Assembly: GCA_963924555.1 (NCBI GenBank)
Contig: OZ004583.1
Coordinates: 4,559,501 to 4,623,500 of the forward strand
DNA length: 64,000 nt
Origin: Crambe crambe
Lineage: Eukaryota > Porifera > Demospongiae > Poecilosclerida > Crambeidae
Reading direction: 5' to 3'
How positions within the stretch are numbered: the first letter of the stretch is position 1; the number at the start of each line of letters is the position of its first letter. The translations under genes were made by a program, and so were the position numbers. The notes under the pieces are model-generated. The model worked only from the letters and a program-made list of their open reading frames with translations, was not told the origin of the DNA and did no database searches. Shown piece by piece: positions 11,801 to 19,288 of this stretch.

Positions 11801-14800
11801 ACTAACAGATAATGTATGGGTGTGTGGAATAAAAGGAAGACTAGTTGTGTGATTTTACAAGGGGGCAACTGAGGGGAGAAACCCTCTTGAAAGAATATAG
11901 GGATAGTACATCACCGCACAACATATAGGGATAGTACATCACCGCACAACATATAGGGATAGTACATCACTGCACACCATATAGGGATAGTACATCACTG
12001 CACACCATATAGGGACAGTACATCACTGCACACCATATAAGGATAGTACATCACTGCACACCATATAGGGACAGTACATCACTGCACACCATATAGGGAC
12101 AGTACATCACTACACACCATATAGGGATAGTACATCACTGCACACCATATAGGGACAGTACATCACTGCACACCATAAGGATAGTACATCACTGCACACC
12201 ATATAGGGACAGTACATCACTGCACACCATATAGGGACAGTACATCACTACACACCATATATAGGGATTGTACATCACTGCACACTAGTACATCACTGCA
12301 CACCATATAGGGACAGTACGTCACTACACACCATATAGGGACAGTACGTCACTACACACCATATAGGGACAGTACATCACTACACACCATATAGGGACAG
12401 TACGTCACTACACACCATATAGGCACTGCACACCATATAGGGACAGTACGTCACTGCACACCACATAGGGACAGTACGTCACTGCACACCATATAGGGAC
12501 AGTACGTCACTGCACACCATATAGGGACAGTACGTCACTACACACCATATAGGGACAGTACGTCACTACACACCATATAGGGACAGTACGTCACTGCATA
12601 CCATATAGGGACAGTACGTCACTGCACACCATATAGGGACAGTACGTCACTGCACACCATAATAGGGATTTTACGTCACTGCACACCATATAGGGATAGT
12701 ACATCACTACACACCATATAGGGATAGTACATCACTGCACACCATATAGGGATAGTACATCACTGCACACCATATAGGGATAGTACATCACTGCACACCA
12801 TATAGGGATAGTACATCACTGCACACCATATAGGGATAGTACATCACTGCACACCATATAGGGATAGTACATCACTACACACCATATAGGGATAGTACAC
12901 CATATAGGGAGACTCTCAGCTCTTCCAATTATGAGCATTTCAGGTAATTCTTAAATAATAAAGCTTTATAACTTTTAGGGAAGTCATGAACATAATTAGT
13001 AAAAGGTAATGATACTTCAAAAAAAAAATTAAGTGATAATTTTTATAAACCACTTACTCTGATCAGGATGGACTGGTGTCACCACTTGGATCACAGGAGG
13101 AGAAGGACCCATTTGGAACACAGGAGGAGAAGGACCCACTTGGAACACAGGAGGAGGAGCTGATAAGACCTATAAATAATTATGGTAAAACAGTAACTTG
13201 AATCCAACATATCTTTCCTAAATTGTTTCATGAAACATCAAAACCTTACAGTTTATCAATTGAGTTATTGACTGACCTCTGATCTGAAGGGAAATGGTGG
13301 ATTGGTCCACTGAGTGATGCGAGGGTTTTGCTGGAAGAGAGATGGAGAGGAAAAGGAAGTGGGTGCAGACCTCACTAATTGGGTGGGATGAGTCGGGCCC
13401 TGTACATGTGATGGAAGGGACAGGGGTTGAGTGGAGAATGAGGAAGGTGGTGAGGTGAGTGAAGGAGGCATACATCCAGTGAAGTGAGTAGGTTGGAGGG
13501 ACACCTGTAACAAGTTTAATTGAAGTCATGTATCATACATAGACCACCAAGTTATAAAGAATATTCTATTTCTAATTTCATTCTGTGTATGCTTCAATAT
13601 TATTTCCAATATCTCAAAACTTGTACTTTTCACATTATGAAATGCACAATGTTAAAATTTAGACGTTGTATTTCCACACGATGTGCATAGTGTACAAATT
13701 ATGTCCATCCCTTGAGTCTCTCATTCATAACTTAAAGCTTTTCCATTACAACTTGATTTACTATGTATAAGGATCTCCTCCTCCCCCCTCCCACCAACCT
13801 CGTCCTGGATTGAAAATAGGGAACCAGGTGTCTTAGGTTTATGTTCTGTGTCTATTACTACTTACAGTTATCTGGTGACCCTTGGGACTTGTCCTGGTTA
13901 CAGGGGGTTACAGGGGTGGCAAGTTACCCAAGATACGGAAGTGGTTAGAACTTTATATCCCTCCCTCCCGCCTGGACTTTTGTAAGTTTGTCTAATGGGG
14001 CCTGGTCTCAGTTTAGAGATCAGGTAGGTGTGGTTGGCACCTAATGGGTGCCTGTGGGCATATAAGTACTGGACATGAAGTCTATTATTCACTTAAATTT
14101 ATGTATGTATGTATGTCCATAAAAATCACACACTGGTTAGGAGTTTCACAACTCCATTGTACTTTTAAAGAGAGCATCCAATCTCCACAAAACAAAGATG
14201 GTCATAGAGAGGTGATGATAAAACATGCATAATGTGTAGACCAGTAAGTATCATATGCTAATTTCTAATTAGAGCACACTAATACTATAAAAAGGGGGGG
14301 GGGGGCTAGGGACCCAATATGATTCTTATAAGATGTGTTCAATTTTGGAACGTATTAACCAATTCCATACTTGAGTAATTTCCTTCCTTATTGCATGGTG
14401 TGGGTCTGAAATTTGCTATGGAATGAGAATCTTTGAGCATGCATAACTCATGAATGTAAGTCTTATTAGCCCGAACTTGGATATTGTCAATATGCAAACT
14501 GTTATGCTTACCCTAGGGACCTGTCCTGATTAGAGGGGTGGTCTCATTTTGTGGGTAGATTTGTGTTGGAAATAGCTACTTAAATATTGGGACATTTACA
14601 AGTGACCTTATAGGGTACGTGGTCTAATTTCCGTGGTCCAGATTAGAGGGAGTTCACTCATGCTACAAAAACCTTTGTAACATTAGTTTATTAGGAGTAT
14701 GAAAATACATGTACTTACAAAGATAACACAATGTATGGGACTTCAGAATGTACATCTAAGCATACATAGCCTAAAATTAAGTCTTTGTAGTAGTGTATGC

Positions 14801-17800
14801 TCCAAGAACCTTTGCTACATGAATATGATTTGATTTCTGGGAGTGTGCAAAGCAAATATAAGCAGAACTCTATCAAAGTTTAGCCATAATATATGGGACT
14901 TAGGGAATTTCCCCACTTCCATATGCATGATCATACTGAGAAGCTTATCAATCTCACAAGTATGCATATTGGTCAGATTGAAGTGAATAGAACATGAAAT
15001 CAGGGCTATAGCTGCAGAGACCATATGGATGACCAGTGAAGTGGGGTGTGTGACCTACCTGAGGTGGGTGTGGTTGGTATGAAGGAGGAGGTTGTAACGT
15101 AGGATCAAGTGTTGGAGGAAAACCAGAAGGAGTAAGAAGTCTTGGAGGAGGGTCTGAAAGGATAAAGAGTAAACAAAAAGAGGTTGTCTCTATGGAATTT
15201 GTGTCCTTATTAAGTAAGAACTATTTTGATTTCTGTTCCCATCCAACTTTCAAATTTCCTCTTCTAACTGGTGGACTTTGATCTTACTAAGGCCCGGAGC
15301 CTCCTCTCATGAGTAGTAAAAACCACACCCAATAGTTACGCCCACCTGCAGATTAGTCTATCCTTAAAATGAATAATGAAGTCTATGAAGACTTATAGAA
15401 CCCTGGCCAATCATAAAGCAGCTGCATCACTATAAATGAGATATGTGGCTGGTTAACAGTGCATGAGCTATAGGTGAAACCCCTGGCATGTAATAATTAA
15501 AGGGTGTGGAGGTAATTATAACTGAAGCTCAGAAAGAGCTAGAGGAGAGACCTTGTAATCTATAACTGACCTGGTCTTTTGGGCTGCATACTAGCCTTTA
15601 TAGGCTGACAGACGGGACAATCTGAACGATGGCAGTTCCTCCAGTGAGTAATGATTTGCCGTGAAGATACACAATGAGGATCTAAAGGTGAGTTTGTCAC
15701 ACATTACACTATTCTTACAGTGATTTCACTTCATGTAGTATTAATGTAATTCCCTCACATTGACAGTTGCGTCCATCTTGACAGGAAGTCATGTGCTTCA
15801 ACACATTCCTCATGGTCTTGCAATGGGGCAGTGAACACGGTGTATAGTTCCCACTAATCTGCTGTTCCTGCTCTCTCCTCTGACACTTGTGAGCATGCAG
15901 CAAGAGTACAAGCTGCTGTTGGATCTGTTTCCTTTTCTCTGGATTACCTATTGAAGGAGTGGATGAGTTGAATTGTATGTAGTTTGGCATTGATAAATCA
16001 AGTATCAGAGAGTATGTAATGTAGGGATGACCTCGTATGCACCATGGAGGTAATACTAGGGCGATGTGCAACATTTGATGTGACAGTGAACAAGTGAGCA
16101 AGTAATGAGCATGACCTTTCCTATAACCTTTGGACCTGAGGCTCCAAGTGCTTGGTGATGCTAGTGTCAACTGTGAGAACGTCATGATGACTGCATGTGC
16201 CAGTCAGAAGGCAGTATAGTGCATACCATGGTTAGTAGTACATGACTGCACACCATAATAAGGACAGTATATCACTTTCAATCAGGTAGAATCACATTTC
16301 AGGTGAGTCTTAATTACAAAAGTCTTATATTAATCGAAAATAATAGTGAAGTCATTAACATAAGCAAGGAAATGAAATTAAGTGAGAGTACAATAGTTAT
16401 CAACCACTTACTCTGACCAGTGTCACCACTTGGAACACAGGAAGAGGAGGAGGAGGAGGAGGAGGAGGAGGCTGATAAAATCTAAACGTGGCAAAATAGC
16501 ATTATTCTTTCTTTTGGAAATATGTTTCATGCCATCATTATATGACTACTCTGCAGTGCTATATGGAGAGTAGTCATAACCTAACTAGTAGGTCATCCTC
16601 TACTTGGTGATCTTTTGTCTAAGATAGTAAGTTATAAACAGTGAAAGAACAGCAGCTGCCAGGTAGTAGCTATCAACTGTGGCAAATGTTCAATTGTGTC
16701 AACCCTTTACCAACTTCAACAGTAACAATCAAGGCTAGCATGCAATGGATCAAGGGAACTATGGTGAATGTACGCCAGGTTGATAAGTAGCAACATAGCT
16801 CGAGGCAGGTCATGCTCTTGTGTATAACTATTTGTGCATGTTACTAATAAGATGTACATTCCATAGATAGATAGCACCTCCACCCTTGGGACCTGTCAAT
16901 GTACTCACAAAGACTCAGTCATGGCCAACACAATGTATAAGCTTATGGTATGCAGTTGGTCATATTGAAGTGGGTAGAAATGAAATCAGACTTTGCACAT
17001 TAAAAGCCTATTATGTTATCCTCCAATGCTTTTCAAATCTCCCTGTTATGCTCCAGATTATGCTCCCACACTTCACATATCATACTTAATTTATAACACA
17101 ATAACAAAATCACAATAATAATAAAAAACGCATTTAGTGCCTCATTGTAATCCTCTAAAGGTCAAAGGTGCTTATTCAACCAACAAGTTGGACATTATTA
17201 TCATTCACATCACTAGCTGATTTTCATGCACAAATTTTTTCTCATGCACAAAAAAACAACAACAACAAAAAAACAACAACAAACAAAAACAAACAACAAA
17301 TACCCTATCATTGCAGCATATCCTTAATGCTTCAGCATACCTATTATGCTCAAGTTATGTCGACATATTGTGCAAAGTTTTAGCTATAGCTGCAGGATGT
17401 GGTTATAAAGGGTATCGTGCTTTTGAATTAAGAAACTTTAAGGGTCCAGATTATTCTTAGTATATGTATAGAATCCATTTATCAGGAGTGTGTGCACATG
17501 ATTGGAAAAGTTGTTCAGTTGGAGAAATTGAAATGGGAAGGGGAGCAGTCAATCTCCACAAAACAAAGGTCATGGAGAGATGATGACACAATACACTTAA
17601 ACTGCTCTAGTCAGCAAGAGTAGCTAATTGGAGCAAGTGAAGTGAGCCCCCAACTAGGGAGTTATATCATTGGAGCAAGTGAAGTGAGCCCCACACTAGG
17701 GAGTTATATCATTGGAGCAAGTGAAGTGAGCCCCCCACTAAGGAGTTATATCATTGGAGTTTCTTTGCGTGACAACCTTGATGACCTTGGGCTAATCTGA

Positions 17801-18791
17801 GCATGCATGCTTGCCCCACAATGCTTGCATTTCCCTAGTAACAATGAGATGGCTCCAGGACTTAATTCACAACTTTGTCTATTCAGTACATGGTTTGTGT
17901 GTGACTTACGTACCTGTGAGTTGCTAGGTGAGTGTGATTGGTGTGGAGGATGTGATGAAGGATGAGGTTGTAGTGGAGGAGCTGGAGGTGAAGCAGAGAC
18001 TCCTTCAGGGAGACAAGTGGGAGTGAGGGTTTCTGATGATGGGTCTGGAGGGTTGTAAGGCATATGAGAAGTCAGGGGGTGACAATATAATATTGAGAAA
18101 TAATGAGATGATAAGGTGGCAGTATAAGTGCATAGTAATAGAACACAGATTAGTTATATCCTGCTCAACCTCACCTTCAAGCCTCAGTCGTTTAGTAAAA
18201 GATTCTTTACTCACATCAGATTGATCAACCTCTAAATAAGGAAATGATAAGATAATCATAACTTGGTGAAGCCCTTCTACTCCACCATACAGGAAGAAAG
18301 TGATTATTGAAAATTGAAAATTACTAAAATGGGAATGAAGCCATGTGATCTCTCCGGCTATCCATTATTGTTTATAGAGTATTGTAGCCAGGGGTGAAAC
18401 ACTCGAGAGACAGCAAGTAACTAGATTCTCCTTGATGGCAGTAGTTGTATAATAGCTAGCTAGCTATGTAGATGTCACAAACAACGTTCCACAACCAGTT
18501 AATACCTTTATCAGCTGCTCTAGTCTTAGTCTTGGGTCCAGGGTTCACTTCCACATCCCCAGAGAGTAACAGGATACTTATAAGGAACAATACCGGCCTG
18601 CTACGTCCTCTGGAGCGGGACTCTCCCACTACCCTCCTCCATCTCAAGCAGTTGTGCAAGTGGTGTTTGATAGCTGTACGATCATAGCTTATCTTGTTAA
18701 CTTGCCACTCCCCTTCATCACACCATTGTCGCAGCAGAGACACAATCAAAGCAAACCGAAAGAATAATACGCTACCAGAACAAGATGACAT
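643..18791 (-). CDS. 2A-leader / TAZ1 / six death-fold / Roc-COR GTPase gene (16-exon model)
   Basis: This gene model was assembled by eye from splice consensus sites and codon phase. Exons in transcript order are 18791-18506, 18231-18175, 18044-17914, 16481-16412, 15947-15759, 15681-15571, 15153-15059, 13504-13277, 13169-13058, 11280-11014, 9930-9655, 9456-9205, 8789-8589, 8071-7775, 7554-7309 and 2828-643. Every donor/acceptor pair is GT-AG and every junction is phase-compatible, giving about 1,660 codons up to a last donor at 672. The product would have a 2A-type leader, Ser/Pro linkers, one TAZ1 zinc finger, more Pro-rich linker, six death-fold-like domains and a Roc-COR GTPase. Death-fold and Roc-COR modules normally act in oligomeric signalling scaffolds, and TAZ1 of CBP/p300 binds transactivation domains. 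A combined role linking cytoplasmic signalling to transcription is inference only. The largest intron, about 4.5 kb (2829-7308), is full of repeats. Transcripts have not been seen, so two adjoining genes remain possible. Confidence 0.68.
2955..3101. mobile_element. Small MITE with TACAGT termini
   Basis: The left end reads tacagtggactctctctaat and the right end, reverse-complemented, reads tacagtaaactccctctaat. These make terminal inverted repeats of about 20 bp around roughly 147 bp. A related but incomplete copy is at 14515-14658 (gtcctgattagaggggtggtc ... gattagagggagttcac). It lies in the large intron before the Roc-COR exon. Confidence 0.6.
3905..4740. repeat. Direct repeat copy 1 (pairs with 5691-6590)
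   Basis: This stretch and 5691-6590 are diverged direct copies. Shared blocks include cgacgtatacgtagggatta / cgacgtatatgtagggattg, ctgaaacggtaagctccctg, and the sequence around gcacatgcgtattatagaaa. Each copy holds a different simple repeat at the same place: (agaag)n at 4551-4572 and (aat)n at 6380-6401. No coding content was found. Confidence 0.7.
5551..5860. repeat. Large palindrome with 140-bp arms
   Basis: Arms 5551-5690 and 5721-5860 are nearly perfect reverse complements (start aagtaagggaaaaagcattt, end aaatgctttttcccttactt) around a loop of about 30 bp. Open frames read outward from both arms begin identically, which is only a consequence of the palindrome. The right arm is also the start of the direct repeat shared with 3905-4740. 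Confidence 0.85.
5691..6590. repeat. Direct repeat copy 2
   Basis: This is the second copy of the repeat at 3905-4740, with the same order of blocks to about gtattagtctata. A short hairpin (tacatagagagtgctaccgcactctct, about 6611) follows. A similar piece recurs at 26583-26613, suggesting a tiny dispersed element. Confidence 0.65.
7309..7554 (-). CDS. Exon 15: death domain 6
   Basis: This is a 246-bp exon, phase 1 in and out (acceptor gattgacag, donor GTCAAAG|gtgaga). It encodes about 81 residues with [39 protein letters not shown] and [20 protein letters not shown], a typical six-helix death-domain pattern with the conserved Trp residues. Its last base G plus the first two bases of the next exon (AA) give Glu, so it splices in frame to the Roc-COR exon across an intron of about 4.5 kb. 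The relic copy at 21969-22226 is intact and four residues longer, between the EDW helix and the RIK motif. Confidence 0.82.
7775..8071 (-). CDS. Exon 14: death-fold-like domain 5
   Basis: This is a 297-bp exon, phase 1 in and out (acceptor cccctgcag, donor ACTAGAG|gtgagt). It encodes about 98 residues: [15 protein letters not shown], then [37 protein letters not shown], and [13 protein letters not shown] at the end. It is the same module type as domain 2, as the EExQxxAAAxxYIxSH and PxW motifs show. It continues the strict phase 1-1 pattern. No enzymatic motif was seen. Confidence 0.72.
8589..8789 (-). CDS. Exon 13: short death-fold-like module 4
   Basis: This is a 201-bp exon, phase 1 in and out (acceptor cttttag, donor ACAG|gtaattta). 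It encodes about 66 residues with [15 protein letters not shown], a YYYY run, [15 protein letters not shown] and [15 protein letters not shown]. It is shorter than a complete death domain and ends like domain 1 (SIRNFAEP versus NIRKFAEP), so it seems to be a copy of that module with its middle part missing. Whether it still folds is unclear. Confidence 0.66.
9205..9456 (-). CDS. Exon 12: death domain 3
   Basis: This is a 252-bp exon, phase 1 in and out (acceptor cttagcag, donor CCTAATG|gtgaga). It encodes about 83 residues with the best death-domain pattern of the set: [18 protein letters not shown] (helices 1-3 with the typical Trp), [38 protein letters not shown] and a final KYLPN. Death-domain helix 5-6 signatures (W..v..AL...G....A) are clear. 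The corresponding exon in the upstream relic is also intact, which suggests this is the most conserved module of the array. Confidence 0.82.
9655..9930 (-). CDS. Exon 11: death-fold-like domain 2
   Basis: This is a 276-bp exon, phase 1 in and out (acceptor tcctgtag, donor TCAAAAG|gtcagg). It encodes about 91 residues with [15 protein letters not shown] at the start, then [19 protein letters not shown] and [20 protein letters not shown] at the end. The C-terminal half (PxW plus amphipathic helices) is like domain 5, which has [16 protein letters not shown] at the same place, so the two are probably internal duplicates. A divergent death-fold module is the best reading; no catalytic motif is present. 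Confidence 0.72.
10570..10749. mobile_element. Pogo/Tigger-type MITE
   Basis: Ends tacagtggaacctccaataa and (reverse complement of the right end) tacagtggaacctccgagta form TIRs of about 25 bp beginning CAGTGGAACC and flanked by TA, as usual for pogo/Tigger elements. It is 180 bp long with no coding capacity, and lies in the intron between death domains 1 and 2. The same terminal family is at 34042, next to a Tigger transposase. Confidence 0.75.
11014..11280 (-). CDS. Exon 10: death-fold-like domain 1
   Basis: This is a 267-bp exon, phase 1 in and out (acceptor ctatgcag, donor CCACAAG|gtatga). It encodes about 88 residues beginning [16 protein letters not shown], with [13 protein letters not shown] in the second half and [11 protein letters not shown] at the end. 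The helical pattern and the Trp in the PSWRRL helix resemble other death-fold modules in this gene and its relic. Assignment to the death-domain superfamily rests on pattern and on the clearer neighbours (domains 3 and 6). The motif NIRKFAEP recurs at the end of domain 4. Death-fold domains mediate homotypic oligomerisation in apoptosis and innate immune complexes. Confidence 0.72.
11880..12912. repeat. 28-bp minisatellite, about 36 copies
   Basis: The unit is ATAGGGAYAGTACRTCACTG plus CACACCAT, about 28 bp, repeated in tandem for roughly 1 kb. Copies differ mainly at tacAtcac versus tacGtcac, with the G form concentrated in the middle (about 12310-12690), and at gAtag versus gAcag. Isolated units extend left to about 11395. 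The array lies in the intron between exon 9 and death domain 1. Degenerate single units occur in the equivalent introns at 16220-16275 and 24645-24725. Confidence 0.92.
13058..13169 (-). CDS. Exon 9: short Pro-rich repeats
   Basis: This is a 112-bp exon, phase 0 in and phase 1 out (acceptor tttatag, donor CAGA|gtaagt). It encodes three imperfect copies of a [14 protein letters not shown] unit and ends in TPVHPDQ. Repeats of about 33 bp are visible at DNA level (cacaggaggagaaggaccca). The last base joins TC of the next exon to form Ile, entering death domain 1. It is a relative of exon 4. Confidence 0.62.
13277..13504 (-). CDS. Exon 8: Pro/Ser/Thr-rich linker
   Basis: This is a 228-bp exon, phase 0 at both ends (acceptor gttacag, donor TCAGAG|gtcagt). 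It encodes about 76 residues rich in Pro, Ser and Thr, including [20 protein letters not shown] and [16 protein letters not shown]. No domain was recognised. A shifted frame is also open across the exon, but only this one keeps phase with exons 7 and 9. It is probably disordered. Confidence 0.58.
13560..15058. other. Intron between exons 7 and 8 with repeat pieces
   Basis: No further exon was recognised. Pieces of this intron recur in the intron at 16500-17900: atgtactcacaaagac.. with ..ttggtcatattgaagtgg, and caatctccacaaaacaaag. This shows the pro-rich module was duplicated with its introns. A G-rich run is at 14293-14306 and a fragment of the TACAGT MITE family at 14515-14658. Confidence 0.55.
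15059..15153 (-). CDS. Exon 7: Pro-rich linker
   Basis: This is a 95-bp exon, phase 1 in and phase 0 out, between acceptor ctttcag and donor CCTCAG|gtaggt. It encodes [18 protein letters not shown] and then a [11 protein letters not shown] stretch. Its sequence, length and phases are like those of exon 3. It directly follows TAZ1 and is predicted to be a flexible linker. Confidence 0.65.
15571..15681 (-). CDS. Exon 6: TAZ1 zinc finger, last part
   Basis: This 111-bp exon is phase 1 in and out (acceptor acctttag, donor CCAG|gtcagt). It continues TAZ1 with [16 protein letters not shown] and [12 protein letters not shown]. Its PHC closes the second zinc site, and HWRNC...DCPVC is the complete third HCCC site. 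With exon 5 all twelve metal ligands are present, so the fold is probably functional. An intron interrupts the domain after CQ, so the segment was acquired as genomic DNA or kept its ancestral introns, not as a retrocopy. Confidence 0.88.
15759..15947 (-). CDS. Exon 5: TAZ1 zinc finger, first part
   Basis: This 189-bp exon is phase 1 at both ends (acceptor ttcaatag, donor CAAT|gtgagg). It encodes the first two thirds of a TAZ1 domain. Visible landmarks are [19 protein letters not shown], the zinc site of H-x3-C plus C-x4-C (HAHKC...PCSLPHC), then [13 protein letters not shown] with [11 protein letters not shown] opening the second site. In CBP/p300 this domain forms a four-helix scaffold with three HCCC zinc sites that binds acidic transactivation domains. 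The match to animal CBP/p300 TAZ1 is strong in length and in all metal ligands. No KIX, bromodomain or HAT exon was found nearby, so this is not an ordinary CBP/p300 gene. Confidence 0.88.
16140..16300 (-). pseudogene. Remnant of a death-domain-1 acceptor and intron
   Basis: Read on the minus strand, tctcacagttgacactagca matches the start of death domain 1 (cccacagttgactctaccta at 11280). The bases on its intron side match the intron before death domain 1, including one degenerate minisatellite unit (gtacatgactgcacaccata). Only the first few codons survive. It marks the place where the duplicated module now runs into TAZ1 instead of a death domain. Confidence 0.55.
16412..16481 (-). CDS. Exon 4: Ser-repeat linker before TAZ1
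   Basis: This is a 70-bp exon, phase 0 in and phase 1 out. A TCC repeat makes a run of about nine Ser, followed by CVPSGDTGQ. The other frame would be poly-Pro, but only the Ser frame joins both neighbours. It is related to exon 9 (13058-13169), with the same donor CAGA|gtaagtgg and a similar acceptor region. The repeat is prone to length change, so the exact frame is less certain than for its neighbours. Confidence 0.5.
17632..17757. repeat. Three tandem copies of a 55-bp unit
   Basis: The unit attggagcaagtgaagtgag plus ccccacactagggagttatatc is repeated about three times inside the intron between exons 3 and 4. It is followed by cacaatgcttgcatttccct, which also occurs in the repeats at 45061-45335, so this is part of a dispersed family. 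Confidence 0.75.
17914..18044 (-). CDS. Exon 3: Pro/Ser-rich linker
   Basis: This is a 131-bp exon with acceptor ctccag and donor TCACAG|gtacgt, phase 1 in and phase 0 out. It encodes a Pro/Ser/His-rich segment starting [10 protein letters not shown] and containing [16 protein letters not shown]. It resembles exon 7 (15059-15153), which starts [14 protein letters not shown], so the two look like copies of one duplicated exon. A second strong donor four bases downstream (gtac|gtaagt) could give a phase-1 variant. Confidence 0.65.
18175..18231 (-). CDS. Exon 2: short linker exon
   Basis: This 57-bp exon lies between acceptor tttag (exon begins 18231) and donor GAAG|gtgagg. It is phase 1 at both ends and encodes a short charged stretch containing FTKRLRLE. 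The joined codon from exon 1 (G|AG) is Glu. It has no recognisable domain; the KRLR cluster is basic. Exon size and flanking phases are the only support. Confidence 0.55.
18506..18791 (-). CDS. Exon 1: leader with 2A-like ribosome-skipping motif
   Basis: I chose the ATG at 18791-18789, the first in-frame one outside the neighbouring MITE. It gives 95 codons plus one base, then the donor AAAG|gtatta (phase 1). The N-terminus has a hydrophobic run ([13 protein letters not shown], residues about 8-20). A basic Arg-rich stretch follows at about 50-65, then a second hydrophobic run ([11 protein letters not shown]) running straight into GDVEVNPGP at residues 78-86. That is the core D(V/I)ExNPG|P motif of 2A peptides. 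In known cases it makes the ribosome skip the Gly-Pro bond and release the upstream peptide. Here it would release about 85 residues and start the main protein at Pro86. Similar leaders are known from sea urchin and sponge NLR-type proteins and from non-LTR retrotransposons. An in-frame ATG at 18884-18882 inside the MITE would lengthen the leader. A retrotransposon fragment is the main alternative, but the phase-1 donor joins exon 2 correctly. Confidence 0.65.
18534..18560 (-). other. 2A-like motif GDVEVNPG|P
   Basis: Nine codons read GDVEVNPGP, with the predicted skip between GGA (18539-18537) and CCC (18536-18534). The preceding residues are strongly hydrophobic (ISILLLS), as expected for the part of a 2A peptide that lies in the ribosome exit tunnel. 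All core residues (D, E, N, P, G, P) are intact. Confidence 0.8.
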
Positions 18792-18804
18792 GCCTGCCGA
18801 GATG

Positions 18805-19288
18805 TAGTCTGGCGTCGCCAGCCCAGCTTTTCTTCTTTTTGGGGGGGACGGGGAAGAAAAGTGGTCTGGTGGCTCTAGCATCAACTACTTGTGTCGCCCG
18901 CGCGCGCAGCTATACCTGCGTCCCAATCAGATTGCTCTATTCAGTCACGTGAAGTAGTATTAATGTTGGCGAGACACACCCACTATTTATTCCAGGTTGG
19001 CAGAGCTAGAGCTATGGAGAGTAACCAAGAACTGTGTTTAAAGAGCTAGGAATACCTGGCCTGAAGCCTGAACGGCTGAAAGTTGTATCAGCGATTTTCA
19101 AGGGCGATGTGTTCGCAATTCTACCTACTGGCTTCGGAAAATTATTCAACACGCATGTATATTGCAATTTAAATTATTTTTGAGAGAGCGCGCGGGCGTC
19201 ACAGGTAGTTTATGCTAGAGCTCCCAGACCACTTTTCTTCCCCGTCCCCAAAAAAAAGAAGAAAAGCTGGGCTGGCGACGCCAGACTA
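18805..19288. mobile_element. MITE A next to the gene start
   Basis: Terminal inverted repeats of about 65-70 bp are present: left tagtctggcgtcgccagccc and right, reverse-complemented, the same, extending through agcttttcttctttttgggg. The copy is flanked by GCCGAGATG at 18796-18804 and 19289-19297, which looks like a target duplication. It ends only 14 bp from the proposed ATG of exon 1. No coding capacity of its own. Confidence 0.8.

Noticed and set aside
13218..13529. Alternative frame through exon 8 (Thr/Ser/His-rich)
   Set aside because: It ends in phase 1, which does not join exon 9 (phase 0 in). The Pro/Ser-rich frame fits both neighbours.
17746..18063. Single long minus-strand frame across exon 3 and beyond
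   Set aside because: Only 17914-18044 is bounded by good splice sites; the remainder continues into intron repeats shared with 45.1-45.3 kb.
18792..18884. A CBP/p300-like N-terminus (LEPPDHFSSPSPPKRRKAG) upstream of TAZ1
   Set aside because: The sequence is the terminal inverted repeat of MITE A (18805-19288), which is also found inverted at 19225-19288. The resemblance to the KR-rich start of CBP/p300 is chance.
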